A program made the translations under genes and the position numbers. From Mycobacterium sp. NBC_00419 (GTDB lineage: Bacteria; Actinomycetota; Actinomycetes; Mycobacteriales; Mycobacteriaceae): a DNA stretch of 64,000 nt. Below are positions 10,963 to 19,594 of the stretch, one piece after another (position 1 is the stretch's first letter; each line of letters opens with the position of its first letter). The notes under the pieces are model-generated. The model saw only the letters and a program-made list of their open reading frames with translations, did no database searches and was not told the origin of the DNA. Location of the stretch: positions 2,418,001-2,482,000 of the forward strand of contig NZ_CP107931.1 of assembly GCF_036023875.1 (NCBI RefSeq), read 5' to 3'.

Positions 10963-12216
10963 ATGCCCAGGCCGACGATGACGATCCGGGGGCGCACCGC
11001 GCTTGCCGCAGGCGCCGCCGCGCGCTGGGCGTCCCGGGTCACCGGCCGCGGGGCCGGCGCCATGATCGGCGGCCTGGTCGCGATGACCATGGACAAGTCG
11101 ATCCTCGGGCAGCTCGGGGTGGGACGACGCTCCGTCGTCGTCACCGGCACCAACGGCAAGTCGACGACCACCCGGATGACGGCCGCCGCGCTGGGCACGC
11201 TGGGACAGGTCGCGACCAACGCCGAGGGCGCGAACATGGACGCCGGGTTGATCGCGGCGCTGGCGGGCGCACCGGGTGCGACCCTGGCCGCTCTCGAAGT
11301 CGACGAGATGCACGTGCCGCACGTCTCGGACGCGGTGCATCCGGCGGTGATCGTGCTGCTGAATCTCTCGCGCGACCAGTTGGATCGCGTCGGGGAGATC
11401 AACCACATCGAGCGCACCCTGCGCGCCGGGCTGGCCCGTCATCCCGATGCGGTGGTGGTGGCCAACTGCGACGACGTACTGATCACGTCGGCGGCCTACG
11501 ACTGCCCGAACGTGGTGTGGGTGGCCGCGGGCGCCGGCTGGGCCAACGACTCGGTGAGCTGCCCGCGCAGCGGCGAGGTGATCGTGCGCGACGGTTCGCA
11601 CTGGCACTCCACCGGGACTGACTTCGCGAGGCCCAGCCCGCAGTGGTGGTACGACGAGACGAACCTCTATGGGCCATCCGGTCTCGAGCTGCCGATGCGA
11701 CTCTCGCTGCCCGGCCGGGTCAACCGGGGCAACGCCGCGCAGGCAGTCGCGGCCGCGGTGGCCCTCGGTGCCGATCCGGCCGCCGCGGTGGCCGCGGTGT
11801 CGACGGTCGACGAAGTCGCTGGGCGGTATCAGACCGTGCCGGTGGGTGAGCACACCGCACGAATCCTGTTGGCCAAGAACCCGGCCGGCTGGCAGGAGGC
11901 ACTGTCGATGGTCGACACCAGTGCGCAGGGCGTGGTGATCGCCGTCAACGGTCAGGTGCCCGACGGGGAGGACCTGTCGTGGCTGTGGGACGTCAACTTC
12001 GAGCATTTCGAAGGCGTGCCGGTGGTGGCAGCCGGCGAACGCGGCACCGATCTGGCGGTGCGGCTGGGGTATGCCTCGGTGCCGCATACCTTGGTGCACA
12101 ACACTATTGATGCGATCGCGGCGTGCCCGAAGGGTCATGTCGAGGTGGTGGCCAACTACACGGCATTCCTGCAGTTGTCCCGGGCGCTGGGGCGGATGGG
12201 AAAGCACGATGGCTGA
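10963..12216 (+). CDS. murT: lipid II isoglutaminyl synthase, Mur-ligase-like subunit MurT
   Basis: With GatD it amidates the alpha-carboxyl of D-Glu in lipid II, a step needed for efficient peptidoglycan cross-linking. The 417-aa protein has the Mur-ligase P-loop GTNGKSTTT at residues 62-70, the central domain, and the C-terminal MurT-type domain (VDTSAQGVVIAVNGQVPDGE). The DNLSRDQLDR-type motif appears as LLNLSRDQLDRVGEI. The Cys4 zinc ribbon of MurT proteins is degenerate here: the SCPRSG segment keeps one Cys and the partner cysteines are Ser or Thr. Its stop overlaps gatD by eight bases (ATGGCTGA). Confidence 0.93.
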   Translation: MPRPTMTIRGRTALAAGAAARWASRVTGRGAGAMIGGLVAMTMDKSILGQLGVGRRSVVVTGTNGKSTTTRMTAAALGTLGQVATNAEGANMDAGLIAALAGAPGATLAALEVDEMHVPHVSDAVHPAVIVLLNLSRDQLDRVGEINHIERTLRAGLARHPDAVVVANCDDVLITSAAYDCPNVVWVAAGAGWANDSVSCPRSGEVIVRDGSHWHSTGTDFARPSPQWWYDETNLYGPSGLELPMRLSLPGRVNRGNAAQAVAAAVALGADPAAAVAAVSTVDEVAGRYQTVPVGEHTARILLAKNPAGWQEALSMVDTSAQGVVIAVNGQVPDGEDLSWLWDVNFEHFEGVPVVAAGERGTDLAVRLGYASVPHTLVHNTIDAIAACPKGHVEVVANYTAFLQLSRALGRMGKHDG

Positions 12217-12922
12217 CACCGTGCAGATCGGGCTGGTGCTGCCCGATGTGATGGGAACCTACGGCGATGGTGGCAATGCCGTGGTGTTGCGGCAGCGGTT
12301 GCGGCTTCGCGGTATTGCGGCGGAGATCGTCGAGATCACGTTGGCCGACCCGGTGCCCGACTCCCTGGACCTCTACACCCTGGGCGGCGCCGAGGACTAC
12401 GCGCAGCGGCTGGCCACCAAACATCTTCTGACACATCAGGGTTTACAACGGGCGGCGTCCCGCGGCGCGCCGGTCCTGGCGATCTGCGCGGCAATCCAGG
12501 TGCTGGGCCACTGGTATGAGACCTCGGCCGGCGAACGGGTCGAAGGGGTTGGGCTGCTGGACGTGACCACCTCACCGCAGCAGGCGCGCACGATCGGCGA
12601 GGTGGTGTCCAACCCGGTGGTAGAGGGCTTGTCCCAGCCGCTGACCGGCTTCGAGAACCACCGCGGCGGAACGGTTTTGGGCCCGGATGCGCGGCCCTTG
12701 GCCACGGTTGTCAAGGGTGCGGGCAATCGTGACGGCGACGGGTACGACGGCGCCGTGCAGGGCAGCGTGGTCGCGACCTATCTGCACGGGCCGTGCCTGG
12801 CGCGTAACCCGGAGCTGGCAGACCTGCTGCTCTCCCGGGTGGTCGGGCCGCTGCCGCCGCTGAGCCTGCCCGAGGTGGACGAACTGCGCCGGGAACGCCT
12901 AGCCGCCCCCCGCCGCGTCTAA
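12209..12922 (+). CDS. gatD: lipid II isoglutaminyl synthase, glutaminase subunit GatD
   Basis: A class I glutamine amidotransferase of 237 aa that releases ammonia from glutamine and channels it to MurT. The nucleophile elbow is VLAICAAIQVLGHWYE, with the catalytic Cys at residue 93, and the catalytic His is 193 in ATYLHGPCLARNPEL. The N-terminus (IGLVLPDVMGTYGDGGNAVV) is characteristic of the CobB/CobQ-like GatD group; older annotations call the gene cobQ2. The ATG at 12209 overlaps the murT stop, and the two genes surely form one operon. Confidence 0.94.
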   Translation: MADTVQIGLVLPDVMGTYGDGGNAVVLRQRLRLRGIAAEIVEITLADPVPDSLDLYTLGGAEDYAQRLATKHLLTHQGLQRAASRGAPVLAICAAIQVLGHWYETSAGERVEGVGLLDVTTSPQQARTIGEVVSNPVVEGLSQPLTGFENHRGGTVLGPDARPLATVVKGAGNRDGDGYDGAVQGSVVATYLHGPCLARNPELADLLLSRVVGPLPPLSLPEVDELRRERLAAPRRV

Positions 12923-12953
12923 CTTTCCCTTTTTCCTTTCGCCCAAACCGACG

Positions 12954-13853
12954 TTACGCAGCGAAAGTTCGAGTAGATCGCGCCATTTCGTCGATCTCGG
13001 CGCCGCCTCGGCGGAGGTACGCCTCCTTGGCGCGCAGCAACACCTCGGCTGGTCGATCTTCTGCGATCACGCGAATCACTTCCCAGCCCCGCCTTTCCAC
13101 CATGGGCAGACGTCGCAGATCCTTGACGTACTGTCGCCGATCGCTGCGGTGTTGGTCTCCGTCGTACTCGAAGGCCAACCCGATACCGCGGTAGCCCATG
13201 TCGAGATACGCAACAGGGATGCCCCCGTCGAGCACCGGAATCTGCGTTTCGGGGATCGGCAGTCCGCCGTCGATCAGCAAGAGGCGAAGCCAGCTCTCCT
13301 TGGGAGACTCGGCACCCGCATCCACCAACGGCAGTAAGTCCCGCAGCTGACGGACGCCCCTGACGGGCCCATAACGCCGCATGAGCAACTCAACGTCGGC
13401 TGCCGCGAACGGCGCGGCCCGCATGAGTGCGTCGAGTCGCGCCAGCGCAGCCGTCCGTTTCTGGTATCTGCCCAGTTCAAACGCGGTGCGCGCTGGCGTG
13501 GTGACCGGAAGTCCATCGATCTCGGTGACCTCGTCATCGGATCGACGGTCCATCCGCACGAGCAATCCAGGCTGCCGACGTCGTTCGTCGACGAGGACCT
13601 CGATCGGCTCATCGTCACCGACCCACCGCGCACCGTGTAGCGCAGAAGCTGCCACGCCGGCAATGACACCCGTGCGGTCCGTGGTGAGCCACGCGCCCAG
13701 TGCACGGTCGGCCACCGTCGGCGCGGCAAACTTCGGGATGTACACGCCCCTGAACATCTGCCGATACCAACGCCGCAAGTCATGGCGCGACATTCCAGCG
13801 CCTAACGCTTCCCTGCCGAGAAATACTTCAGCCATGGCGGCATGTTCGTCCAC
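12954..13853 (-). CDS. DUF559/AbiEi-like protein with endonuclease-type fold
   Basis: A 299-aa protein in the position of Rv3714c between gatD and recR. The N-terminal 60 residues look like the winged-helix AbiEi antitoxin module (GAGMSRHDLRRWYRQMFRGV, then YIPK). The C-terminal 110 residues resemble the DUF559/Vsr endonuclease-like fold: AFEYDGDQHR, then a downstream VERRGWEVIRV. Many mycobacterial copies exist and none has a proven activity. No toxin gene is adjacent, so I do not call a toxin-antitoxin pair. The GTG start at 13853 is uncertain; ATG 13835 is in frame and neither has a good Shine-Dalgarno sequence. Confidence 0.75.
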   Translation of the reverse strand: MDEHAAMAEVFLGREALGAGMSRHDLRRWYRQMFRGVYIPKFAAPTVADRALGAWLTTDRTGVIAGVAASALHGARWVGDDEPIEVLVDERRRQPGLLVRMDRRSDDEVTEIDGLPVTTPARTAFELGRYQKRTAALARLDALMRAAPFAAADVELLMRRYGPVRGVRQLRDLLPLVDAGAESPKESWLRLLLIDGGLPIPETQIPVLDGGIPVAYLDMGYRGIGLAFEYDGDQHRSDRRQYVKDLRRLPMVERRGWEVIRVIAEDRPAEVLLRAKEAYLRRGGAEIDEMARSTRTFAA

Positions 13854-13944
13854 GGGTCTGACAACTCGCCGAGATCGACGAAATGGCGCGATCTACTCGC
13901 ACTTCTCCGCCCGTTTGTCGGTTTCGGCGAAAGCGGGAAACCAG

Positions 13945-14556
13945 CTAAACCATTTGGCGGCGGCCGGACAGGGCTCGGCCCAGGGTCAGCTCGTCGGCGA
14001 ACTCCAGGTCACCACCCATCGGCAGTCCGGAGGCGATCCGCGACACGGTCAACCCCGGGATGTCGCGCAGGATCCGCACCAAATACGTTGCGGTGGCTTC
14101 ACCTTCAGTGTTCGGGTCGGTGGCGATGATCACCTCGGTGATGTCCACCCCGTCGATTCGTTCACCGATCCTGTTGAGCAGCTGGCGAATTCGCAGCTGA
14201 TCCGGCCCCACCCCGGACAGCGGATCCAGTGCACCGCCCAGCACGTGATAGCGCCCACGGAATTCGCGGGTGCGCTCGACAGCCTGCACATCCTTGGGTT
14301 CCTCGACCACACACACCTGCGTGCCGTCGCGGCGGGCATCGCTGCAGATCCGGCAGCGCTCAGCGTCGGACACATTGCCGCACACCTCGCAGAACTGCAC
14401 ACCGTCGCGGACCCGCGCCAATACCGCGGTCAGCCGGTCGATATCCGGGGGTTCCACCGACAGCAGGTGGAACGCGATCCGCTGGGCGCTCTTGGGACCG
14501 ATACCGGGCAGCTTGCCGAGCTCGTCGATCAGATCCTGGACAGGTCCTTCAAACAT
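13945..14556 (-). CDS. recR: recombination mediator RecR
   Basis: A 203-aa protein of typical length that works in RecFOR gap repair, helping RecA load on SSB-coated single-stranded DNA. The N-terminal helix-hairpin-helix reads [20 protein letters not shown]. It is followed by a Cys4 zinc finger ([16 protein letters not shown], residues 57-72) and a TOPRIM domain ([19 protein letters not shown] and [14 protein letters not shown]). The ATG start lies ten bases after the ybaB stop, an arrangement conserved across bacteria. Confidence 0.97.
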   Translation of the reverse strand: MFEGPVQDLIDELGKLPGIGPKSAQRIAFHLLSVEPPDIDRLTAVLARVRDGVQFCEVCGNVSDAERCRICSDARRDGTQVCVVEEPKDVQAVERTREFRGRYHVLGGALDPLSGVGPDQLRIRQLLNRIGERIDGVDITEVIIATDPNTEGEATATYLVRILRDIPGLTVSRIASGLPMGGDLEFADELTLGRALSGRRQMV

Positions 14557-14565
14557 CAGGCAGCG

Positions 14566-14982
14566 TCAGACCTGCGGGAGCCCGGGTGTACCGAGCCCGC
14601 CGACGCCCGGAATACCGGGCGGAGTCTGGTTCGCCAGCGGCCCCAGATGGGTTTGGGCCAGGATGGTGAACTGCCGGGAGGCGTCGCCGATGGCGCCCAC
14701 CACGAGGTCCTGCAGCGTCTCGATGTCATTGGGGTCGACGACCTTGGGGTCGATGCGAACGCCGACCACCTGCCCGCTGCCCTTCATGGTCACCTGCACC
14801 AGCCCGCCACCGGCCTGCCCGTGCACCTCCGCGGCGGCCAGCTTCTCCTGGGCTTCCATCAGCTTCTGCTGCAACTCCTGCGCCTGGGCCAGCGCGGCCT
14901 GCAGTCCCGGCATCAGCTGGTCGCGCATCTGCTCAGCCGTTTCACGCAAGCCCTCGAGGTTGGGCACTTCACCGGGCTGCAT
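14566..14982 (-). CDS. ybaB: YbaB/EbfC nucleoid-associated protein
   Basis: A small DNA-binding protein (138 aa) of the YbaB/EbfC family, the usual partner of recR. The core motif [20 protein letters not shown] forms the long dimer helix and is followed by [16 protein letters not shown], the family's conserved strand region. The tail is rich in Gly and Pro ([15 protein letters not shown]), a mycobacterial extension. The ATG at 14982 has AGGAG seven bases upstream. Confidence 0.95.
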   Translation of the reverse strand: MQPGEVPNLEGLRETAEQMRDQLMPGLQAALAQAQELQQKLMEAQEKLAAAEVHGQAGGGLVQVTMKGSGQVVGVRIDPKVVDPNDIETLQDLVVGAIGDASRQFTILAQTHLGPLANQTPPGIPGVGGLGTPGLPQV

Positions 14983-15071
14983 GACAGTCTCCTTGCGTAT
15001 TGGTCTCGACTTGGTTGCGCCTGTGGATTACAGCGCTTACCGACTTCAAGCCTAGACGCCGAAGAGTTACG

Positions 15072-15845
15072 GTGACGCGCGTGCTTATGTCCGTTCCCAG
15101 GCGTGTCGCGACCGCAGTCTGCGCCAGCATTCTGATCGCGGCCTACCCGCTGGCGACCCCGGTGACCCAGGCCGCGCCCGGGAACATCGCGGGAATGATC
15201 GTGTTCCTCGACCCCGGCCACAACGGCGCCAACGACGCCTCGCTGACCAAACAGGTGCCCACCGGCCGCGGCGGGACGAAAGACTGCCAGACCAGTGGCA
15301 CCGCCACCGACGACGGTTTCCCCGAGCACACCTTCAATTGGGACACCGTGCTGCTGATCCGCCAGGCGTTGACCCAACTGGGCGTACGCACCGCGATGTC
15401 CCGCGGCAACGACGACCAGGTGGGTCCCTGCGTGGACGAACGCGCCGCGATGGCCAACTCGTTCGCACCCAACGCCATCGTGTCGATCCACGCCGACGGC
15501 GGCCCGGCCAACGGCCGCGGCTTCCATGTCCTGTACTCCAGCCCGCCGCTCAATCAGGCTCAGGCCGGCCCGTCGGTCCAGTTCGCCCGCATCATGCGCG
15601 ACAACCTGGCCGCCTCGGGCATCCCGCCGTCCACCTACATCGGCAGCGAGGGACTCAACCCGCGCGCCGACATCGCCGGGCTCAACCTGGCGCAGTACCC
15701 GTCGATCCTGGTCGAGATGGGCAACATGAAGAACCCGGTCGACTCGGCGTTGATGGAAAGCCCGGAAGGCCGCCAGAAATACGCGGCTGCCGTGGTGCAG
15801 GGCATCGCGGCGTTCCTGGCCACCCAACCGCCCCGCACCAGTTAG
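15072..15845 (+). CDS. exported N-acetylmuramoyl-L-alanine amidase (Ami1/Rv3717-like)
   Basis: A zinc amidase that cuts the lactyl-peptide bond in peptidoglycan and helps daughter cells separate. The Amidase_3 zinc ligands are visible: His in VFLDPGHNGAND, Glu in FPEHTFNWDT and His in IVSIHADGGP. The catalytic Glu is in SILVEMGNMKNP. As in Rv3717 there is no cell-wall-binding domain. A signal peptide (VCASILIAAYPLATPVTQA) precedes the mature domain. GTG 15072 is chosen because GAAGAG sits seven bases before it; ATG 15087 is an alternative that keeps the signal peptide. The gene is divergent from ybaB. Confidence 0.92.
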   Translation: MTRVLMSVPRRVATAVCASILIAAYPLATPVTQAAPGNIAGMIVFLDPGHNGANDASLTKQVPTGRGGTKDCQTSGTATDDGFPEHTFNWDTVLLIRQALTQLGVRTAMSRGNDDQVGPCVDERAAMANSFAPNAIVSIHADGGPANGRGFHVLYSSPPLNQAQAGPSVQFARIMRDNLAASGIPPSTYIGSEGLNPRADIAGLNLAQYPSILVEMGNMKNPVDSALMESPEGRQKYAAAVVQGIAAFLATQPPRTS

Positions 15846-15852
15846 AGCCCAG

Positions 15853-16293
15853 TTAGGCGCTCTCGACGGCCTTCTTCAGGTTGGCCAGCACCTCGCCCTG
15901 AATCCGGCGCAGGCCCAGCGGTGCGAACGTCTTCTCGAAGAAGCCCTTGACGCCTCCGGCTCCGGTCCAGGTGGTCTTGACCGTGACGCTGGAGCCCGGG
16001 CCCGCCGGGGCGACGGTCCAGTTGGTGACCATCGACGAGTTGGCGTCCTTCTCGATGACGGTGTGACCGGCCACATCGACGTTGGCCTGCACCTCGCGCA
16101 CCCGCGATTTGGTGGCCTGCAGCTTCCACTTGGCTACGGTGCCCTGGCCCTGGCCGCCCTGCAGCACCTGGTAGTCGCTGTACTGGGGCGAGAGGATCTT
16201 CGGGCGCACGCCCTGGTAGTCCGCGATCGCATCGAGCACGGCGGCGGGTTCGGCGTCGATCAGAATGGTGCTGTCCGCGCTGACCTGTCCCAT
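15853..16293 (-). CDS. SRPBCC-family (START-like) protein
   Basis: A 146-aa polyketide-cyclase/START-fold protein, co-linear with Rv3718c. The N-terminus STILIDAEPAAVLDAIADYQ and C-terminal helix LANLKKAVESA are typical of the helix-grip fold, which binds hydrophobic ligands. The ligand is unknown. The frame is open far upstream, but ATG 16293 has GAGGAG a proper distance before it and matches the family length. It is convergent with the amidase gene, with seven bases between stops. Confidence 0.9.
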   Translation of the reverse strand: MGQVSADSTILIDAEPAAVLDAIADYQGVRPKILSPQYSDYQVLQGGQGQGTVAKWKLQATKSRVREVQANVDVAGHTVIEKDANSSMVTNWTVAPAGPGSSVTVKTTWTGAGGVKGFFEKTFAPLGLRRIQGEVLANLKKAVESA

Positions 16294-16371
16294 CAGGAAA
16301 AACTCCTCTAGTGGCGGTGCTATACCGGTGTGTTGATCAGTCGTGCGGTCGCATCGACTGGGGCTGGCGAC

Positions 16372-16377
16372 TAGCGT
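16372..16377 (+). promoter_or_regulatory. -10 box TAGCGT of a leaderless promoter (FAD oxidoreductase)
   Basis: TAGCGT ends six bases before the GTG at 16384 and there is no Shine-Dalgarno sequence. The same hexamer recurs at 1804 and 36157. Confidence 0.5.
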
Positions 16378-16383
16378 AGTCGT

Positions 16384-17757
16384 GTGGCTGTTAACGCAGC
16401 ACCGACCACTCACGGGCGTGGAGTTGACCGGCTCCTTGCCAGCTACCGCGCTATCCCCGCCGCCGCGTCGGTGCGGCTGGCCAAGCCGACGTCCAACCTG
16501 TTCCGGGCCCGCGCCAAGCGCGACGCACCGGGCCTGGACACCTCCGGGTTGACCGGGGTCATCAGTGTCGACCCCGACAGCAAGACCGCCGACGTGGCCG
16601 GCATGTGCAGCTACGAGGACCTCGTCGCGGCGACACTTCCCTACGGCCTGTCCCCACTGGTCGTCCCCCAACTCAAGACCATCACCCTCGGTGGTGCGGT
16701 GACGGGTCTGGGTATCGAGTCGGCCTCGTTCCGCAATGGCCTGCCCCATGAGTCGGTGCTGGAGATGGACATCCTCACCGGGTCCGGCGAGGTGCTCACC
16801 GCAAGCCCCGAGCAGCACACCGACCTCTTCCGAGCCTTTCCGAATTCCTATGGGACGCTGGGCTATTCAGTTCGTCTGCGGATCGAGCTCGAGACGGTCA
16901 AACCGTTCGTCAGCCTGCAGCACATCCGGTTCCACACGCTGGCCGACCTGGTCGCCGAGATGGACCGCATCGTCGACACCGGCGGATACAACGGGCAGCC
17001 GGTGGACTACCTCGACGGTGTGGTGTTCAGCGCCGACGAGAGCTACCTGTGCCTGGGCACTCAGACCACGACGCCGGGCCCGGTCAGTGACTACACGGGA
17101 TCCGACATCTACTACCGGTCGATCCAGCACGCCGCCGGAGTCAAGGACGACCGGCTGACGATCCACGACTACCTGTGGCGTTGGGACACCGACTGGTTCT
17201 GGTGCTCAAGGGCTTTCGGCGCGCAGAACCCGACCATCCGCCGGCTGTGGCCCCGGCGTTACCGCCGCAGCAGCGTCTACTGGAAGTTGATCGGCTACGA
17301 CCAGAAGTTCAACATCGCCGACCGCATCGAAGCGCGGCACGGCCGGCCACCGCGGGAACGAGTGGTGCAGGACGTGGAGGTACCGATCGAGGGCATCGAG
17401 GAGTTCCTGTCCTGGTTCCTCGACAACGTCCCGATCGAACCGATCTGGCTGTGCCCGTTGCGGCTGCGCGACCAGGGCGGCTGGCCGCTGTACCCGCTGC
17501 GCGCCCACCACACCTATGTCAATGCCGGTTTCTGGTCGTCGGTGCCGGTCGGCCCATCCGAGGGGTACACCAATCGACTCATCGAGGGCAAAATCAGTGA
17601 CCTGCACGGCCACAAGTCGCTGTACTCAGATTCTTTTTATAGCCGGGAGGAGTTTGACGAGCTCTACGGCGGAGAAACCTACAGGACCGTGAAGAAGATC
17701 TACGACCCCGATTCGCGGCTGCTGGACCTGTATGCAAAGGCGGTGCAACGACAATGA
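16384..17757 (+). CDS. FAD-linked oxidoreductase (Rv3719/TmsA-like)
   Basis: A 457-aa flavoprotein of the vanillyl-alcohol-oxidase/DHCR24-like family. The FAD-binding domain occupies residues 40-220 (AGMCSYEDLVAATLPYGLSP; KTITLGGAVTGLGIESASFR). The C-terminal half is the cap domain. It overlaps the following methyltransferase gene by four bases (ATGA). The same pairing of an FAD enzyme with a CFA-type methyltransferase makes 10-methyl branched fatty acids (tmsA/tmsB, or ufaA1 and neighbour), where the FAD enzyme reduces the 10-methylene intermediate. Involvement here is inferred from the pairing, not from a diagnostic residue. Confidence 0.88.
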   Translation: MAVNAAPTTHGRGVDRLLASYRAIPAAASVRLAKPTSNLFRARAKRDAPGLDTSGLTGVISVDPDSKTADVAGMCSYEDLVAATLPYGLSPLVVPQLKTITLGGAVTGLGIESASFRNGLPHESVLEMDILTGSGEVLTASPEQHTDLFRAFPNSYGTLGYSVRLRIELETVKPFVSLQHIRFHTLADLVAEMDRIVDTGGYNGQPVDYLDGVVFSADESYLCLGTQTTTPGPVSDYTGSDIYYRSIQHAAGVKDDRLTIHDYLWRWDTDWFWCSRAFGAQNPTIRRLWPRRYRRSSVYWKLIGYDQKFNIADRIEARHGRPPRERVVQDVEVPIEGIEEFLSWFLDNVPIEPIWLCPLRLRDQGGWPLYPLRAHHTYVNAGFWSSVPVGPSEGYTNRLIEGKISDLHGHKSLYSDSFYSREEFDELYGGETYRTVKKIYDPDSRLLDLYAKAVQRQ

Positions 17758-19067
17758 CGACCTTCAGCGACGACCCCACCGAAGCCCCGGGAAAGCTCAG
17801 CCTGGCCGAGATCATCGAGATCTTCACCACCGGTAGGGAACTGCCGCTGAAGTTCAGCGCCTACGACGGCAGTAGCGCTGGCCCCGAGGACGCCCAGTTG
17901 GGCCTGGAACTTCTCACTCCGCGCGGCACCACCTACCTGGCCACCGCACCGGGTGACCTCGGCCTCGCACGCGCCTACGTCGCCGGTGACCTGGGTGTGC
18001 AGGGTGTGCACCCCGGTGACCCCTACGAATTGCTCAAGGCCCTCGGCCAATCGATGGACTTCAAGCTCCCGCCGGCCCGCGTGCTGGTCGAGATCGTCCG
18101 GTCCATCGGGATCGAGCATCTCAAGCCGATCGCACCACCACCGCAGGAGGCGTTGCCGCGCTGGCGCCGCATCGCAGAGGGCTTGCGGCACAGCAAGAAA
18201 CGCGACGCCGAGGCCATCCACCACCACTACGACGTGTCCAACGCGTTCTACGAGTGGGTACTTGGGCCGTCGATGACCTACACCTGCGCGTGCTACCCGA
18301 ACCCCGAGGCGACGCTGGAAGAGGCGCAGGACAACAAGTACCGGCTGTTGTTCGAGAAGCTCAACCTCAAGGCCGGTGACCGGCTGCTCGACGTGGGCTG
18401 CGGCTGGGGCAGCATGGTCCGCCACGCTGCGCGGCACGGGGTGAAAGCCACCGGCGTGACGCTGTCCCGGGAACAGGCGGCGTGGGCGCAGAAAGCGATC
18501 GCCGACGAGGGCCTGGCCGACTTGGCCGAGGTCCGGCACTGCGACTACCGCGACGTCCTGGAAAGCGAGTTCGACGCGGTGTCCTCGATCGGGCTGACCG
18601 AACACATTGGGGTGGCCAACTACCCGTCCTACTTCGGCTTCCTGAAGTCCAAGCTGCGCACCGGCGGGTTGCTGCTGAACCACTGCATCACCCGCCACGA
18701 CAACCGCAGCGGGCCGACCGCAGGCGGCTTCATCGACCGCTACGTCTTCCCCGACGGGGAACTCACGGGTTCGGGCCGCATCATCACCGCGGTGCAGAAC
18801 ACCGGTCTGGAGGTCATCCACGAAGAGAACCTGCGCCACCACTACGCGCTGACCCTGCGGGACTGGTGCCGCAACCTCGTGGAGCACTGGGACGAGGCGG
18901 TCGACGAGGTCGGACTGCCCACCGCCAAGGTGTGGGGTCTGTACATGGCCGGGTCGCGGCTGGGGTTCGAGACCAATGTGGTTCAGCTGCACCAGGTTCT
19001 GGCCGTCAAACTGGACGAGAGCGGCGGCGACGGCGGCCTGCCGCTGCGGCCGTGGTGGAACGCCTAG
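17754..19067 (+). CDS. cyclopropane-fatty-acid-synthase-like methyltransferase (Rv3720-like)
   Basis: A SAM-dependent lipid methyltransferase of 437 aa. The SAM motif I is RLLDVGCGWGSM near residue 210, preceded by the family signature HHYDVSNAFYEWVLGPSMTY and CACY. SSIGLTEHIG is the catalytic-core stretch of CFA synthases. The enzyme should methylate or methylenate unsaturated phospholipid acyl chains. Its N-terminal 130 residues form the lipid-binding domain found in CFA synthases but absent from the short mycolic acid methyltransferases. Translational coupling to the FAD enzyme points to a two-step conversion. The 3' end overlaps the rhodanese gene on the other strand by four bases. Confidence 0.92.
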   Translation: MTTFSDDPTEAPGKLSLAEIIEIFTTGRELPLKFSAYDGSSAGPEDAQLGLELLTPRGTTYLATAPGDLGLARAYVAGDLGVQGVHPGDPYELLKALGQSMDFKLPPARVLVEIVRSIGIEHLKPIAPPPQEALPRWRRIAEGLRHSKKRDAEAIHHHYDVSNAFYEWVLGPSMTYTCACYPNPEATLEEAQDNKYRLLFEKLNLKAGDRLLDVGCGWGSMVRHAARHGVKATGVTLSREQAAWAQKAIADEGLADLAEVRHCDYRDVLESEFDAVSSIGLTEHIGVANYPSYFGFLKSKLRTGGLLLNHCITRHDNRSGPTAGGFIDRYVFPDGELTGSGRIITAVQNTGLEVIHEENLRHHYALTLRDWCRNLVEHWDEAVDEVGLPTAKVWGLYMAGSRLGFETNVVQLHQVLAVKLDESGGDGGLPLRPWWNA

Positions 19068-19501
19068 CCCGACGCCTCGGGCACGGGTGCGGTGAGATCG
19101 TCCACCGGCCGGCGGGTGCGGCCCGCCGCGGTCTCGATCGACAATCCTTCGCGCGCCCAGTATTCGAACCCGCCGATCAGCTCACGCACCCGGGTGTAGC
19201 CCAATTCGGTGAGCAGCAGTGCCGCGCGGGTCGAGCCGTTGCAGCCCGGCCCCCAGCAGTAGACGACGATGTCGGCGTCGCGATCCGGCAGTTCACCGCC
19301 AGCCCGCTGCCGCAGCTCGGCACCCGGGATGTGCAGCGCTCCGGGGATGTGGCCCTGCCCCCAGGCGATCGCTGAGCGGGTGTCGACGACAACCGGGCAC
19401 TGCCCGGCCTGACGGGCTGCGGCCAGGTCGGCGGGGTCGGTTTCGAAGGCGAGCTTGGCGGCGAAGAAGTCGCGGGCAGTCAGTGTCTTATCCCCAGTCA
19501 T
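19064..19501 (-). CDS. rhodanese-like domain protein
   Basis: A single-domain sulfurtransferase of 145 aa. The active-site loop is YCWGPGCNGSTRAA, and the preceding WGQGHIPGALHIPG is the classic rhodanese motif. The usual CxxxxR loop is matched if the Cys of GCNGSTR is the nucleophile. The gene is divergent from an Lrp/AsnC-type regulator, which may control it. ATG 19501 is chosen as the natural start, though a TTG at 19516 has a better-placed GAGGG. Confidence 0.88.
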   Translation of the reverse strand: MTGDKTLTARDFFAAKLAFETDPADLAAARQAGQCPVVVDTRSAIAWGQGHIPGALHIPGAELRQRAGGELPDRDADIVVYCWGPGCNGSTRAALLLTELGYTRVRELIGGFEYWAREGLSIETAAGRTRRPVDDLTAPVPEASG

Positions 19502-19594
19502 CCTGTAATCGAACAACGGCCCGCACCCTCACGGAAGGGCAGATCAACGTGAATCGGTGAGAATCCCCGTGGAATCGATGGCATCATTCGCCCT

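Noticed and set aside
9888..11417. A longer 509-aa reading of dnaQ
   Set aside because: The extra N-terminus covers the divergent murT gene. GTG 10874 gives the family length.
12954..13853. A type IV toxin-antitoxin pair
   Set aside because: Only the antitoxin-like part is present and no AbiEii toxin gene is adjacent.
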